From Musa acuminata AAA Group (Eukaryota; Streptophyta; Magnoliopsida; Zingiberales; Musaceae), in the NCBI RefSeq assembly GCF_036884655.1, contig NC_088327.1, positions 13,401,001-13,465,000 on the forward strand: a stretch of DNA of 64,000 nucleotides, given 5' to 3'. The first letter of the stretch is position 1; each line of letters begins with the position of its first letter. The notes under the pieces are model-generated. The model searched no databases. It worked only from the letters and a program-made list of their open reading frames with translations, and was not told the DNA's origin. Below, in pieces: positions 13,142 to 26,700 of the stretch. A program made the position numbers and the translations under genes.

Positions 13142-16100
13142 TCATTTCTTTGGCTGCTGACTGTCAGCCTTCTTGCTCGGCTTTGGTCCTTTAGAATCAG
13201 TAGGTAAAGTCCCTACACTCATAACCATAGAAGATTCACCAAGATCCTTAACTTTGATTGGCACTGAACCAACCTTAACAAAATTGGGGGAAATGACATC
13301 TGGCTCCATGGTGCCTGGGCTTTTGGCTGCCCTAAGCTTTGGACCAAGAGAAGGTGCACCGGCTTTTGAGACAACATTAGTACCCTTGTGATCTGTGGCA
13401 GCGGAAGATTCTGAGGCAAGCTGTGTTTTTTCCTTGAACTGTTCCCCACCAGGGCCTCCCTTACCTACACCATTCACATCCTTGGCCCTGGCGGGGTTCC
13501 CATCTGATTTTGGAGGCTGACTAATTTTCCATTTTGACTGCTTTCCATCCGCTTGTGGAGGAACTTCGAGACTTGGTGGTTCTATTTCTGCTTTTGGTAG
13601 TTGATTCATCACAAGACTTGACTCTTTTCCATCAGATTTTGGAGGACGATTTGCAGGTCTTGACTTGGTATCTGCATTTGGAGGCCGAACCACTTTATTT
13701 GGTTGAACTCCATTTGCTATAGGAGGTGGGTCTTTTGTGTCAGTCAAACATTTCCCGTCTGCATTGGTAGATAAGCTAATAGCAACACTCGACTGTTTCC
13801 CATCCGTTTTCTGAGACTGACCAACTGCGACACCTGAATGTTCTCCGACTACTTTTGAAGGCCTAGAATTTGTATCATCTTGCAGTTTCTCCTTATATTT
13901 TGAAGACTGTTCTGATTCACTAATAGTCTGATGTCCGACTGCTTGGGCGATCTTTCCTGTACCGCTAGGTTGATTTCCATCTTCTCCTGAAGGCTGTCCA
14001 GCTTTGTCAGCAGGTCCACTAACAGAAACAAATGCAGATACATAAGTATTGTAGCTGCTCCCAAGATGCCTAAATTTGTCTTCAAGCATCTTCTTCTGCC
14101 GCTCTTCGTAGAACATAAAGTCATCAAGTATTGATGTCTTCAGCAGGCTAGTCTTAAAAATTTTCAGCATATCAATGCCTGCGCCGTATGGAATCTGTGA
14201 ATAAGCCATATCAGTAATCTCATATGATCAATGTAATGACATATAATTAAATGAAAGAAATAGATTCTACAAGGCATACTATAAAACTGCTTAAATATTA
14301 GTCCAAGAAGAAAAAAAATCTATTGCTGAAAGAAATCTATTATGTGATACATACTCTATAACCACCTATACACTTTCTCTAGAAGGAAAAAAAATTGTAC
14401 CATAATTCTACATCACATAAAGTGAAATCAAATATAATACCCTAATAGAGAATAAAAGTGCTGCGAGTATCTGGCAAAGTGTGCAATTCATTGTCGTCTA
14501 ATCAATCATTGGTCAAAAAAGAACTAAGAAAAATTAAACGAAAATAAGTTAAACATTGAAAAAAGTAATATTGAACACACCAGACAGGTAGTTTTCACAA
14601 AGAAATAACATACAGAAATTTCAAATAAGCATTGAGTGCAACCAAAACTGTCACCTAACAAGGAATGAGAACTCTTCTTTCAAGGGCAAGAAGCAAGCAC
14701 TATGAGTGTAATTATATCATTGCTTAACTATATATCTTTTGCAAAAGGCTATGCTTAAAATGTAAACTAAGCAAAGAGTTTATCAACAAAAAATCAAAAG
14801 TGAATAACCTGTATCATATATGAGAACATTGCCCAGAAGAAAGTACAAGAAAAGCCAAAAAAGGGAGTCCAATTGTGCATGTGCGAGTAGCATCAAAAAC
14901 CATACCTGACCATAAGAAGTCCTAAACTTGGTAAAGAGGAAGAAGGCCCGTCTTACAGGACATGATTACCTCTATTCAATTTTCACTTCTACTCCACCCA
15001 AAATTATAATTGTTCAATTGTATTCTACCCGTTATAGATCATACTTCAGAAGAAAGGAAAACATTTAAGAAGCACTAAAGACACAATTGGCACATGAACA
15101 TCCTTCACTTAGAGCTCCTATGCTTCTTCTGAACATGATAAACTGATTTGGAAGGTCATTTCACTTATGGATAATTATGTCATAATTCCGCTTAATGGAA
15201 ACTAGTTCATGATAATGTGATAAACTTTTGATTTCACAGCAATGGGAATATAAAAAAACATAAATGATAACACAAAAATGAATTTTACAAGGAAAATACA
15301 CCGCAGCAGATGCATATGCAAGTTCTTCAAATATTATAACTCATGAACACACACCCATAACTTTGATAAAATTCTACTAAAGCATCTTCCTAGCAGATAC
15401 AAATCCTGAAAAAGTTTTCATGTTATATAGAATGGAAGTTACCAACCAAGAAAAACAAACTTCTTCTCGTACCTCTTGTGTGTCTCTGCTATTAGTTACA
15501 GGCTTATTTTCATTGTTCTCTAATATGATGTGTCGGAGGCTAGAATTGGGCACATCTTTGATTATGTGCCACTTCACAGGGAAGCTGCCAGACCACTTAT
15601 CTTGCTGCCAAAAATTCATATCCTTGTCAAAATCAACAGGGCCAACCATCTCAGCAAGGCCACAAAACTGCCCACTTGCATTGACCTGCACATGAATTTA
15701 TGTCTGATCAAAAACATGTCATCCTATAATCTGCAAAAAGGTAAAGATTAACTCAAAAGTGCAATTGTTGAAAAGACAAATCACTCACAGAAAAGAAAAG
15801 AAAGACGGGGCACTTTCTTGGCCTGCCTACAGATTTGCTTTGTGCATCTTCATAGGCCCCATCAAGTCTTCTGTTCCCATTATGAGTGCTTGACCATACA
15901 TTATACTTGATACTCTTATGCACATCATCCTCGCTGTAAGATTTAATTACAAAGAACCTTGCATCTGGATAGTCAACAGGGAAATCATCCTTATTATAGT
16001 GGTCAGGGTCAATAATAATGCATCCTCCTTGACCATCACTAGCACTTTTTTGGATCGATTCAGATGACTCAAGACCTGATAAAGACAACTGATCCTTAGG

Positions 16101-17781
16101 CCTGTTTGTTCTTGGTCCCTTATTCTGTTCAGCTAAAACATCTGGGTTTCTGCCAGCATTAATAGCAATGCCTTGAAACTGTGGTCCTCGTCTCTGATCA
16201 TCCCAACCAGTCAACCCAAGAACATTGGACCCACGATTTGTTAAGCCACTGTTGGATGGTGCAGCAACTTTTACATAATTCTGGATGGAAGGAACCCTTC
16301 CATGTGAAAACTGATATGTAGATTGCATCAGATCGGGTCCTACACCCTAGAAGATAAACACGATGATACACAAGTCATGTTTTAGAACATCCAAGCATCA
16401 AGTGATCAACAGGCAGAGCACAATTAGTAACCAGAAAAGTGAACTGAAAAGGGCTATAAACCACAAATGCACACAAAGAAATAGGTGCCACAACTAAGAA
16501 GATTAGATAGAAAATACAACATTTCAAAATGCAAACAGCATTAATTATACCTGATGCCCATGAGTGCCACTACCATACATCACAGCTTCCTGCAATGCAA
16601 ACTGATTGCTTGGTGGAATGTTGATTTGTGACCCTTCAAATGGTTTGGCTGCAGCTTGATTCTTATGTGATGGGTGAGAATCATCTGACATGACGAATGG
16701 AGTCATAGAAGCTGCTAGTCGAGAAGAGGCAGCTGCACTGACAGATGCTTGTGGAGGTGTATTTTTGACACCTGCATTAACAGGTCTAGTAGCAATTGCG
16801 CCAGCACCAAGAAAGGCGGGATCAATAGTGTTATTAGTCATAAAATCTGGACTAGGTTGTACGATAACTGGAATATAAGCAGGTGAAGAAATAGGAGGCC
16901 TGTATGAAGGAATGTTCAAATACTGTTGAGCTCCTACATATGGGCCATCTAGACCTGTGACAGCACTGGGTACGTAAGGAGTACACTGGTTAAAGGGAGA
17001 CTGAGCATATCCGTAGCCTGGTGTGTAATACACATAAGGAACATTTTCAGCTTGAAGACCCTGCAAGAAAAAGAAAATTTTTTACCAATGGCACTAACAA
17101 AAAAATCATTTGCTATCGTCAAATTACTTAAATTCAGATGTACCATGTAATGCATATCATGACCATCTAACCCAAAAATACTATGGTGGTCACCCCATTC
17201 ACCAGGTGATTCATATCCTGGATAAATATAGTAAACAAATTAGAAATAGCACACCTAAAGTTCTTTAATTGCCTTATATTTACGCATGTAAAACCAGCAA
17301 ACTGAAACTTACCTGTACAAAGATAACCATAACTGTCGGCAGCAGAATAGCTCAGTCCTTGGTCAAAAATATATTCTGGTGGCAGTTGGTTACCCATAAG
17401 CTCAATCCCAACCGGAGGAGGAACGATAGCCATATTTGGTATAGACCCAACACCAGACATCTGAAATTAAAATGAGAGAATAAGTCCTCGTTTGAAATGA
17501 AATCCACATAAACTATAAGTGTTGTACCATTATGATCTCCATAGCATAAGAATTAGATCTTATAAATGCCACCTCAAAAGAACCGCTCACAGACAATGAC
17601 AACAGTGTAATCACACATGAAATTGCCTAGTGTAAGCCACAACTTCAATGGGCAGGAAAAATGCAATGTTTGATCATCCAATTTGATGCAAGTGTGACAG
17701 GATAAACAACAAATGCTAGTTATCAAACCACAAGAATACCATGTATGTCTCTGCAGTTCCAGGTTCAGAACCAGTACGCAT
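13142..17781 (-). CDS. ECT: YTH-domain m6A RNA reader, ECT family, with long repetitive tail
   Basis: Predicted cytoplasmic reader of N6-methyladenosine in mRNA, 865 aa. Coding exons on the minus strand: 17740-17781, 17313-17460, 17144-17217, 16551-17060, 15789-16346, 15473-15685, 13142-14194. All phases close. Residues 1-385 are a low-complexity Tyr/Pro/Gln/Asn-rich region, usual for ECT proteins. The YTH domain (about 388-530) runs from ARFFVIKSYSEDDVHKSIKY through CPVFLFFSVNASGQFCGLAE to LENNENKPVTNSRDTQE. The three Trp of the m6A cage are present: W409 (NVW), W470 (NFW) and W475 (DKW). About 290 residues follow the domain, rich in Asp-Gly-Lys-Gln-Ser repeats, much longer than the short tails of most ECTs. 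The chosen start, MRTGSEPG, is the first ATG in frame with exon 2. An upstream leader exon carries only a two-codon uORF. Confidence 0.93.
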
Positions 17782-18436
17782 CTTCTCTCCAGAACAGCCA
17801 CCCCTGCAAAGAGCAAAATAGGAAAAAAAATGAATGAAAATACATCCATCAATGGTACCAAGTGTGTCAAAATACCCCAAGATCAAGTACACTACACTAA
17901 TACACTTAAGAATGGGCACCAAAATGCCAAGATGCAATGTGAAAATCCTATTATATATCATAAATTAACCACGTAAGGTATCGTATGTCCAATCGTGAAC
18001 AATTTTGGGTGCTAGAGAAGGCCCCATCTGATCCAGATGAATGAAGCACGACAACAGGAGAGATCAATCGGTCAATAGGAGGTGCACGAAGATACAAGAA
18101 ATTCAAAAAAAAGGAAAGAAAGACATTTTGACTTCGAAATGATATTGGCATGTTAATTTCACCAGACGCAGTCTCCCATTAACCAAGACATAAACTTAAC
18201 AGGTAAAAAATTGAGCCAATTAAACGCACACAAGCAACTTAAAACAAGTTCTAGAGCGATTCCTATCATAGCGTAACAGAGGAAAAAAATCTATCAAAGT
18301 TGGTAAAGAACTAGAAAACCCTACAAAATCTTACAAAGAAGTCCAAGAACTCCCATCGAGACAGGCCTAATAAGATCAAAGCTAGGACTTGAAGATTACC
18401 ACAGACTAGGAAGAAGAGGAAAAGAAGGGGGCTTAC

Positions 18437-18600
18437 AAGAGACGGAAATGGAAACCAATCTCAAGCCATCCGAGACCGGGCGAGCACCGGAAGAGGGAGG
18501 AGGAGAGGGGCGACAAGCGAAGAGAGGAATTTTTCGACAAGCGCAGCGATCGCCGGCACCATAATTCGGTCCAATTCTCGTGCAGAGAAGCGCCTCGCAG
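18437..18600 (-). other. Probable 5' UTR exon of the YTH gene
   Basis: Minus-strand, GC-rich leader that ends in a good donor (CTCTT followed by GTAAGC, boundary at 18437). It has no ATG in frame with the CDS, but holds ATG-GCT-TGA at 18461-18469. Its 5' limit is approximate. The next exon carries the main start codon at 17781. Confidence 0.55.
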
Positions 18601-18614
18601 AAACCCTAACCCTA
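18601..18614. promoter_or_regulatory. Double telo-box near the YTH transcription start
   Basis: AAACCCTAACCCTA lies just upstream of the leader exon of the YTH gene. Overlapping AAACCCTA units near the start site are typical of plant growth-related and translation-related promoters. Confidence 0.6.
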
Positions 18615-18734
18615 GCGAGAGGGCTCCCAACAAAGCTAAATAACAAGCAGCGTTACGAGAGAGAGAACGAGGACGAGATTCCCAAACGAGGAAGGCGTTG
18701 CCAAGAGGGTATTCCACAACGATTGAATGACGTA

Positions 18735-19195
18735 AATATCCCCGTTTCTGCTTCCTTTCAACATTGATTGATGTGTGGTTGAGGTGCGAATAGATCGCAC
18801 GATTAGGGGTAACGATGGCAACATACCAATAATAAACCAAAATGGAAGGTTCTTCGTGATCGAAGATATCATCTGTGATGAAACGAATATCAAAGCATGA
18901 TTACATGCTCTAAAGCATGATAAAGATACCTTTATATTTTTAGATATATATAAGTTATATTTGGAAGGTATTCTTTTGATAAGAAAGCTCGAATTAGAAT
19001 TGATGTATGAAATGACATAATTATCCCGCTCCTTCCCTTCGTTTCATCAAGGATTGATATTAAGCACTTAGTTGCAAATGTTTTGCCCAATGAGGGGTAA
19101 GGATGGAATCATGACAAGAATAAAAACAGAATAAGAAGCTTTTCGTGATCAAAACCACCATCTAGATGGAAACGAATATTAAAGCATTATAACAA
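18735..19195. repeat. Diverged direct duplication upstream of the YTH gene
   Basis: The segments 18735-18900 and 19020-19190 share ordered blocks: a TTTC-rich start, GATTGAT, then GAGGGGTAAGGATGGAA/TAGGGGTAACGATGGCA, then GAAGNTTTTCGTGATC and GAAACGAATATNAAAGCAT. They look like two old copies of the same ~170-bp segment about 285 bases apart. Confidence 0.65.
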
Positions 19196-19248
19196 ACTAT
19201 AAATATAAGTAATAAAGCTTTAAACAAGCAATAGAAGTAAGAGATGAA

Positions 19249-19250
<2 letters not shown>

Positions 19251-19337
<87 letters not shown>
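19251..19337. repeat. Compound (AT)n(AG)n microsatellite
   Basis: About 22 AT units are followed directly by about 22 AG units with no interruption. Confidence 0.97.
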
Positions 19338-19340
<3 letters not shown>

Positions 19341-19443
19341 GTTAGTACATAAGTCTTATATTCAAATCGAATACCTTATATATATAGTTTAATATAATAG
19401 AAATTATTTTTCAGGAAAAAAAGGGGCAATAATTAGGGAAAAT

Positions 19444-19446
<3 letters not shown>

Positions 19447-19508
<62 letters not shown>
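19447..19508. repeat. (TA)n microsatellite
   Basis: About 31 uninterrupted TA units. A short Ile-Tyr repeat ORF that crosses it is simple sequence, not a gene. Confidence 0.97.
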
Positions 19509-19509
<1 letters not shown>

Positions 19510-19511
<2 letters not shown>

Positions 19512-20216
19512 TTGAATTTGATTATTTGACTATCATGCATATACCAAATTTCTACGTAAAATTTGTTCAAGTAAAAGTTAGAAATATGCATAAATGCCAA
19601 TCCAAATTGAATTTTAGGTGAATGTAAATGTGACATGAATCTAGAATCACATGAGATAATTAATTAAAATTTTAAATTCAAATATCATTTTTGAATAAAA
19701 TATTTTTAAAAGAATTTGTAAAATGTGAAGATAAACAAAAAATATATGCATAAATGAATCAATAAAATACTATTTTATATTAATTATTGCTGTATTTTAA
19801 AATGTTTTCATATTTTCTTATAATACATAAACATTAATTAAATCAAATTAGATATCACATATCTATGAAAAATAATGACATTTAATATAATCCCTGTCAT
19901 GTTGTTGTAATTCATAGACAATTAATTTGGAATTTCCAAATAGAAATCAGAATCCAAACACCGGTCTCCTTAATCTATCCAGCCATCTGTAATATACTTG
20001 TCTCATGATCCAGATGATCTCACTTTGAGATCCGTGTCGAGCATGATGGAGGGTAGTTTGGTTATTCTATGGTAACCATAAGGTCATTTAATTATCTGAT
20101 CGGGTCGCAAGAAAGAGGGTTTCGAAGACTAACTGGCCACGAAGCCTCGTCTGTTCTGCTCGCATGCGACTCGATCGCCGAGACCGCCGGAAGGGATCGA
20201 GAATCCCCCTCTTGTG
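19510..20216. other. Intergenic and ECH promoter/leader
   Basis: AT-rich to about 19930, then GC-richer from about 20090 into the ECH leader. No other gene seen. The GC rise and first ATG at 20217 suggest the ECH 5' UTR occupies roughly the last 100-150 bases. Confidence 0.5.
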
Positions 20217-23200
20217 ATGGATCCAGTTCAGGTAATCCCCTTTCCCCCCACCAACACAGAAGCCTAATCACGTCTCGCTTCTTTGTCAACTATGGGTTCC
20301 TTCGCCCAGCAGCATTTCCCCCATCTTTTCACTTGGAATCAGATCGATCCGATCGTCCCACTCCTTTTTGTTTTTCCTGAGATGCCGTTCGATCCAAAGT
20401 TTTTTCTTTGCGATTGAATTAAGCAGGGAAGCTGGGTTCTTGCGGTACTTGGGATCTACACCCAAGATCTAGATTCGCTTTCTTGGGGGAGAGGCCTTAA
20501 TATTAATCTTTCGTGCCCTAAGATTTTAGTTCAGCGGTTCTTCATTACGACTTGATATATGTCTTGATGCGGTATGCATGCACTTTTGTTTGCAGCCTAC
20601 AGGGGAAAACTACGCCAACCCAAAGACTTGCGTTTTCCATGTTCTTTTCAAGGTGTGTTCTTTGTTGTTGGATATACTTTTTTCTTGTGCCACTTTGGCA
20701 GATCCAAGTTCTAATCTTTCTCGCTTTTTGGGATATTGATAGGCTGCGGCGTTGGCTTTCTACATACTCTCGGCGATCTTCATTGACAGTTTTGTGATCA
20801 TTTTTGTGGTCACTGTCTTTCTTGCGGCTCTTGATTTCTGGGTCGTCAAGAATGTCAGCGGGAGGATTTTGGTTGGGCTGAGGTGGTGGAACGAGATTGA
20901 CGAGCAGGGAGAGAGCATCTGGAAGTTTGAGTGCTTGGATCAGGAGGTTCTCGCTTTCTCCGTTTTACTTGAGAGTTATCTGATGAATTAATTTATTGGT
21001 CACTCGTGAACTCGACCATTTTTTGGGCATTATGTGAACTCTGATCCAATTTCTTTGGTTCTCTATCATTCTAGTCTCTTGCGCGTATGAATAAGAAGGA
21101 TTCATGGCTCTTTTGGTGGACGCTTTATCTCACGGTTAGTCATATAATTCATGCTAATTGTGTTTGCAAATAACTCTCATCCTTAGGACCAATCTTTGAC
21201 TGAAAATGTTACTATCACTTGCATTTATATGCTGGCCCTTGTTTCTCTATAATCACTTTTTCTTATGAACGTGAAACAGGCACTATTTGTTATCATTTCT
21301 TGCGAGATCCTTACCTGGGTCACTTTTTCCGGTTTCAAAGTTAGCCAGCTAAATTATTAACTATACACATATGGGCATGCTTGCTGGCATGGTAATTATA
21401 CACATATTGCAACATGTATGTGGATGCCACTAAAACCATCATTTATCGACTATTGTTTATTTACTAAAATACATGGATAGGCACTTCTATACATTGGATG
21501 TGATGGTGCACAGGTACATAGGAATGCCTGTGGTTAGCTATCAACATCTTAACCTACAGATAGGTGTGTAAACTGAAGCTACAAGGAAGATAAATTATTA
21601 ACTGTAGAAACAATAACCATCAAGACATATAAGATTTCATATTTACAGTAATATTGCCTCTTATCTTTACATTGTGATGCATGTGTTCTACCTCATCTCC
21701 CTAAATATTTTTTTACTATTGTTATGATATATAAAATCACTTGAAGAACATATGCATGTTGCATAAGTAGTTTTGAAATGACTGTGGTCTCAAAGTGAAT
21801 TGAACATAAGGCTAGCACTAACATAGAAGATTATCTTTTCTCTGAATTGAACATTACCACAGAAGATACATAAATGCATCAGTGAAGTATGGTGAATCAA
21901 TTTGAATTAGAGGCGTCATGCAACAAACATAATATAAGAAGATCCATAAATTCATCCATGAGGTAGGGTGAATCATATCAGATTAGAGGTTGAGAAATAC
22001 ACGAAGATCAAAGACAGAAAGGCCTGGTTAGCAATGATAAAAGGGGACATGAAAAAGTAGGCAAATGAAACTGTAGTACTCCGTAGTACTTTACTGAAGA
22101 GTGCCACTTTTTCTATACATGTTGGCACTTTCCCGACATATTCATTGTTAAGATAGGCAAATGAAGAGGCAAGGACATAGCATAACACCCCGTGGTTTGG
22201 TTGGACAGCAACCATTCCAATCGTCTGTCTTATTTGTAACATAGGAAATAATCAATGGGGGCATTTATCTTAATTAAAACTTGAATAGATCTTTAATATG
22301 GAGGCCATTGGATCACATTAAAATGACAGACAAATGTTTCCTATTGTTCAGACAAACAAGTATTTTTTAGAATTTTGGAGTTATCCCATGTTTCCCTGAA
22401 TATCCACTTGTGTGATTTTTAATGTTTAAAGTTTTATCTGGTCATATGATTATTATCCCTAACCCTCATGCAATCTGGGATGGCATGCTCCTCTCTGATC
22501 TTTGAGAATTCTTTGCTCACTTTTACTACACCTTAAGTTATCCTTTATGGATTAGCATCTGCATAGCCATACCTTTGATATATTGGTAAATTACATTATC
22601 AGTTCTCTTAAAGTACGTTCTTCAAATTGCAGGCTGTTGCATGGATTTTTCTTGGTATATTCTCACTTATAAGGTTCCAGGCAGATTATCTACTGGTTGT
22701 GGGAGTTTGTTTAACCCTCAGCATTGCGAATATTGTTGGCTTCACTAAATGCCGTAAAGGTATGTGAGCCCAAATTACTTTTAACATTTTGTGCTTTAGA
22801 GTTTTGATCTCACTAAATATTACTTTATGATGAGCATACTACATTTTATGATTTTTGCTGAGTTTTGTTAAAAGCATCCAATAATTTAATCCGTAGTAAA
22901 AGTTAAACTATAGAAATTATATTTGACATTTAAGAGGCTTCTCTATTTCCATGCTAGTTTGAGTTTGATGGTCCATAAAATTCTTCTAAAATTATTCAAA
23001 ATGATTAAGCATGTTCATTGGCTTAGTGAAACTTCACCAAAGACAACTGGAACGCTTGTTTTGCATTATAGTATTTCTTATAATTATCAATCAGTATTTT
23101 ATGTTATATGTTGCTCAAGATTTCACATCATTGTTGGATAGATCAATGACTCCTATATTCATAACAGGTTCCTTTCTTCTTTCTTAAATAGTTTCTTTTT

Positions 23201-23741
23201 CTACTGTGCTGTTACTATCTCCATGTACTTTAATGATTTACTGAAATGAGAATGTTTTCTCCTCTGTCCTCTTAACCCTCTGTCTGTAAGCCCAACATTT
23301 TGGCAATCCCTATCAGCAAGATGGCAAAATACTTGACTGCAACAGGAAAATTCTTTAAATTGTCATCTAATTGCTGTTTGTTTGAAGACATTATGCATCA
23401 CATACTTCTCTGGAATTCTTTTCTCATGTCACACATTTTATGTAACATATTCCATCTATCCTCATAGAAACTATGTACAATGTACATTAACATGTTGCAG
23501 AATTATATTACAGCATCATGACTGTCATTGTTTATTGCACACTACAATGTTTGAGATATGTTATTCTGTCTCTATATCAGCAAATATTTGATATTGATTT
23601 TTCTCTTATATTTCTTTACATAAACCTCATTTGTACCTGTTCTGTGCTCCAGATGCCAAGAAACAGATCCAACAATTTGCCACTCAGACCATCGCTTCGC
23701 GCTTCACATCATCCTTACAGTCAGCATTCAGTGTTGTCTGA
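20217..23741 (+). CDS. ECH: ECHIDNA / TVP23-like trans-Golgi membrane protein
   Basis: 183-aa multipass protein of the TVP23 family. In plants ECHIDNA acts at the trans-Golgi network in secretion and cell elongation. Six coding exons: 20217-20231 (MDPVQ only), 20596-20652, 20743-20946, 21075-21134, 22633-22759, 23653-23741. They join in frame and end in TGA. Recognisable blocks are PTGENYANPKTCVFHVLFK, the first hydrophobic pair (about 26-62), the conserved core VGLRWWNEIDEQGESIWKFE, LARMNKKDSWLFWWTLYL and the second hydrophobic pair (about 103-150). The tail is DAKKQIQQFATQTIASRFTS. Length matches the family (about 185 aa). The fourth intron is long (1.5 kb) and contains a small diverged tandem repeat. 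The very short first coding exon is supported by the donor CAG/GTAATC and by the expected N-terminus. Confidence 0.96.
21854..21995. repeat. Diverged ~86-bp tandem repeat in ECH intron 4
   Basis: GAAGATACATAAATGCATCA at 21861 region and GAAGATCCATAAATTCATCC at 21940 region each continue through GTGAATCA and end in GATTAGAGG/GAATTAGAGG. Two imperfect head-to-tail copies. Confidence 0.6.
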
Positions 23742-26700
23742 AATAACATCGGATAAAGAATTATGCCAGAGGATGTCGTGTTTGTTAAACAAACAAATAT
23801 GTTCTTTTTCTTAAACTCTGTAGGCTATCAGAAAACAACTTAATTGTCTGTATCTTAGTTTCCCACAGTGCTTTCCTTCAATATTAAGTAGTATACAGTG
23901 TGTTACAACAGTCTGGTGCTTTGCAAATAAAGGAAAATGAGATTGGAAATCTAACTCTGCATCAATTATCACTCTTCATGGATGCTTACATGGTTTCATT
24001 TTCTGACCACAGCTTAACGTGATTGTGAAGTGCTGTTCCTGCCACTCTCCTATGCCAAGTGCCAAAATATACAGTGAGAAATATTTTATCTAGAGATAAG
24101 AAATTTGAGTCTCTTGTAAATGTCTGGTGCTTTGGGCTTCACACATAATGACTGATCTAAAACTCATTACTAAATACAATGCTTAATCCTCCTCACAAAC
24201 ATAGTGTTGGTGGTGGAGATCATTAAAGAACAATGAGGGACCCTCATATCTTGCTATGAACGGGGAAATGCAGGTCAAGGAGATGAGTAAGACCTGCAAC
24301 AATAATTTGCAGCCGAGAGGAATGCATGCAGATCACTTCATCCGCTTGCGCCGTCACTGTCGTCTCGAGAAGGATCGGCACATCGATTCCTTACTCCCCT
24401 TCTCTTTCCAACACAAGACCCAACATCACGAGTAATGAGCTTTCTCTATTCTCTTCCTCCTTACTCTTCTTCTCACGGATCAGCATCACTCGGAGAAGGA
24501 CCTGTCTCTTTCCCTCTCTTTCACTTTCTCCACCTTTCTATCCCTTTCTATCTACCACAATCAAGTCACAGTGCTTTTTCTCCGACGATGGAGAGTGAGT
24601 GCTATTATAGAGTTTTGTTGAGAAGGAGAAAAAACAAAATTCATCTTATATTAATAAATAAATAAATAATATATCAGAAACTTGACGTAAAATTAATGTG
24701 ATTTAATAAATCTCATCTATATCTACGAAGAAAATTAACCATATGAGATCAATTACAAGATCTTTTGCTCGTTAATTCTCTTTAGAAACAAAGTATTTCT
24801 TTAGACATCCGAGAGAAAAACCTAAATTTTTCCATAAGAATCAAGAAATATCTGTGATATTTATAGAAAAATTAAATGTTTTTTTTTCATGATAATTTCT
24901 TTATTAGGATTCCTTTAATAATGAAATGAAGCATGTATTGATGTAGGAATTGTGTGCCGAGACAAAGTTTGGGTTTGCCATCTGAAGAACTAGTAGTGCT
25001 TCGTCTCCTTGTATCTGCTGTGTGGATGACACAGTAACCCTCACTTCCCCTTAGAAATCCATATCCTTCAGTGCCACCAACACTGATGAAGATAAATCAA
25101 AGGGTGATAGGTGCCACCGGGCAATCTAAGAACTCACATCCTCTCATCAACTATATTCCTCCATCTTTTGGCTCCGCTGCAGCTGCGCTTCCCACTTGAA
25201 TCATCTTCCCCATCTTTCTCACCATCATTGACTCACCCGATATGGACTACAGCAATCTCCGATGGTGGTGGTGAGGACTAAAAGGAGAAGAAGTGGCTCA
25301 AGTACCTGCCATTTGGAATGCAATCTTCCTTCTTTACATATGTATATGCAGCTCTTAGACTTAGACACATCTCAAGGACTAATAGCTCACAGAAAACTTG
25401 GCCATTCAAACAACTTAGATGGATGCCATGTATGCTCCTTCATGCAACTCCATTATTCCAATAAGGACACACTATGAGGGAAGTGGGGAATGAGAAGGAT
25501 AGCTGTACTTGTTCCACACTTTTTCTTTTGCTTTCTGGGATGAGATAAGTAGAAAGATGGAAAAAGGAAGATGAGATAGAGCCACCCTCCTCTTCATGGT
25601 ACAATCATATCATTAAACTAGTAAGCTTGTAGTAATCCTTGCCTTTTGGTGCAAGAACATGCATCATTAGAGACGTCCCTCCTTTCTCAAAAACATGCAT
25701 CAGTGGTGGAGAGTTAAGAGAACAAAAGGTTCATGTCTAGCTTTTCCCAAGTAGTAAGCAATGGCAACATGCAACACAAATGGCAAGCACTGGTGTCATC
25801 TTTGTTGTTGTTAGGGTTTTCAGTGTCATTATTGATGTTTGCACCTAAGACCTTAGGTAACTTGAGCTCCTCGCAATCCTAATCACTTTCAAATGGGGGT
25901 GCTTTGCTGTTTGATCTCTAACTCTCCACCACTAATACATGTAACCTAATTCCAGAAGCACAAGGATGAATTCACCTCAACATCTCCATACTTGATGCTT
26001 AGAGATGGCTGTCCAAATTGGATGTCAAATCATAAGCTGAACTCCCCACCAAAATTGATATACTGCTTTGACTCTGTATCCATACTGGTCAAACTAATCA
26101 CTCGAGAATGCAGATTGTTGGATGCATTCGAGCCAATCATGCTCATCACCGGCAGGCTGAAGTCACAGCAGGGACCCATGGCCAGTCTTAACTCAGGACA
26201 CTCGATGACAAGTATGTCTCACCCACACGCATTTGAAGTCAAAAGACTGACAGCGAAGAGAAACGAGGAGGCATTATCCGCATAAGGATGTTTTGGTCAA
26301 AGAAGCTTCTTCATCTGAGAACAACCGCAGTCAAAGTTCCCACAAGTTGAAGCCAACTAATAGCACACGTTGCCTCGCCCATGGAATCACCCTTCTTCTT
26401 TATTTGGGCTACACGAAGCAGACGCATGTGGGGATCTCCCGGAGAAGCTTGTTTGGCTCTCAGCCACTGGTTCCCTTCGGAAGCTGCAAGATTGCAGAGA
26501 AGAAATGCCTCTTTTAAATGCAGTCTGAGCCACTAATCTCACACTTGACACTGAACAGCAATCCTCTATTTGTTTGTCATGGTTTCCTTCACCAGATTAA
26601 ATTGAAAGCACTGAAGCTACCCCTTTCTATCACATGATGAAGTAATGCTCAAGCAGCAGCAGCAGAGTTCTTCCAGAAGAACTACTAAGAACAGTCTTGT

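Noticed and set aside
25992..26517. Two adjacent ORFs before the MYB gene
   Set aside because: Different frames with a stop between them, no known domain, and no donor/acceptor pair that joins them well.
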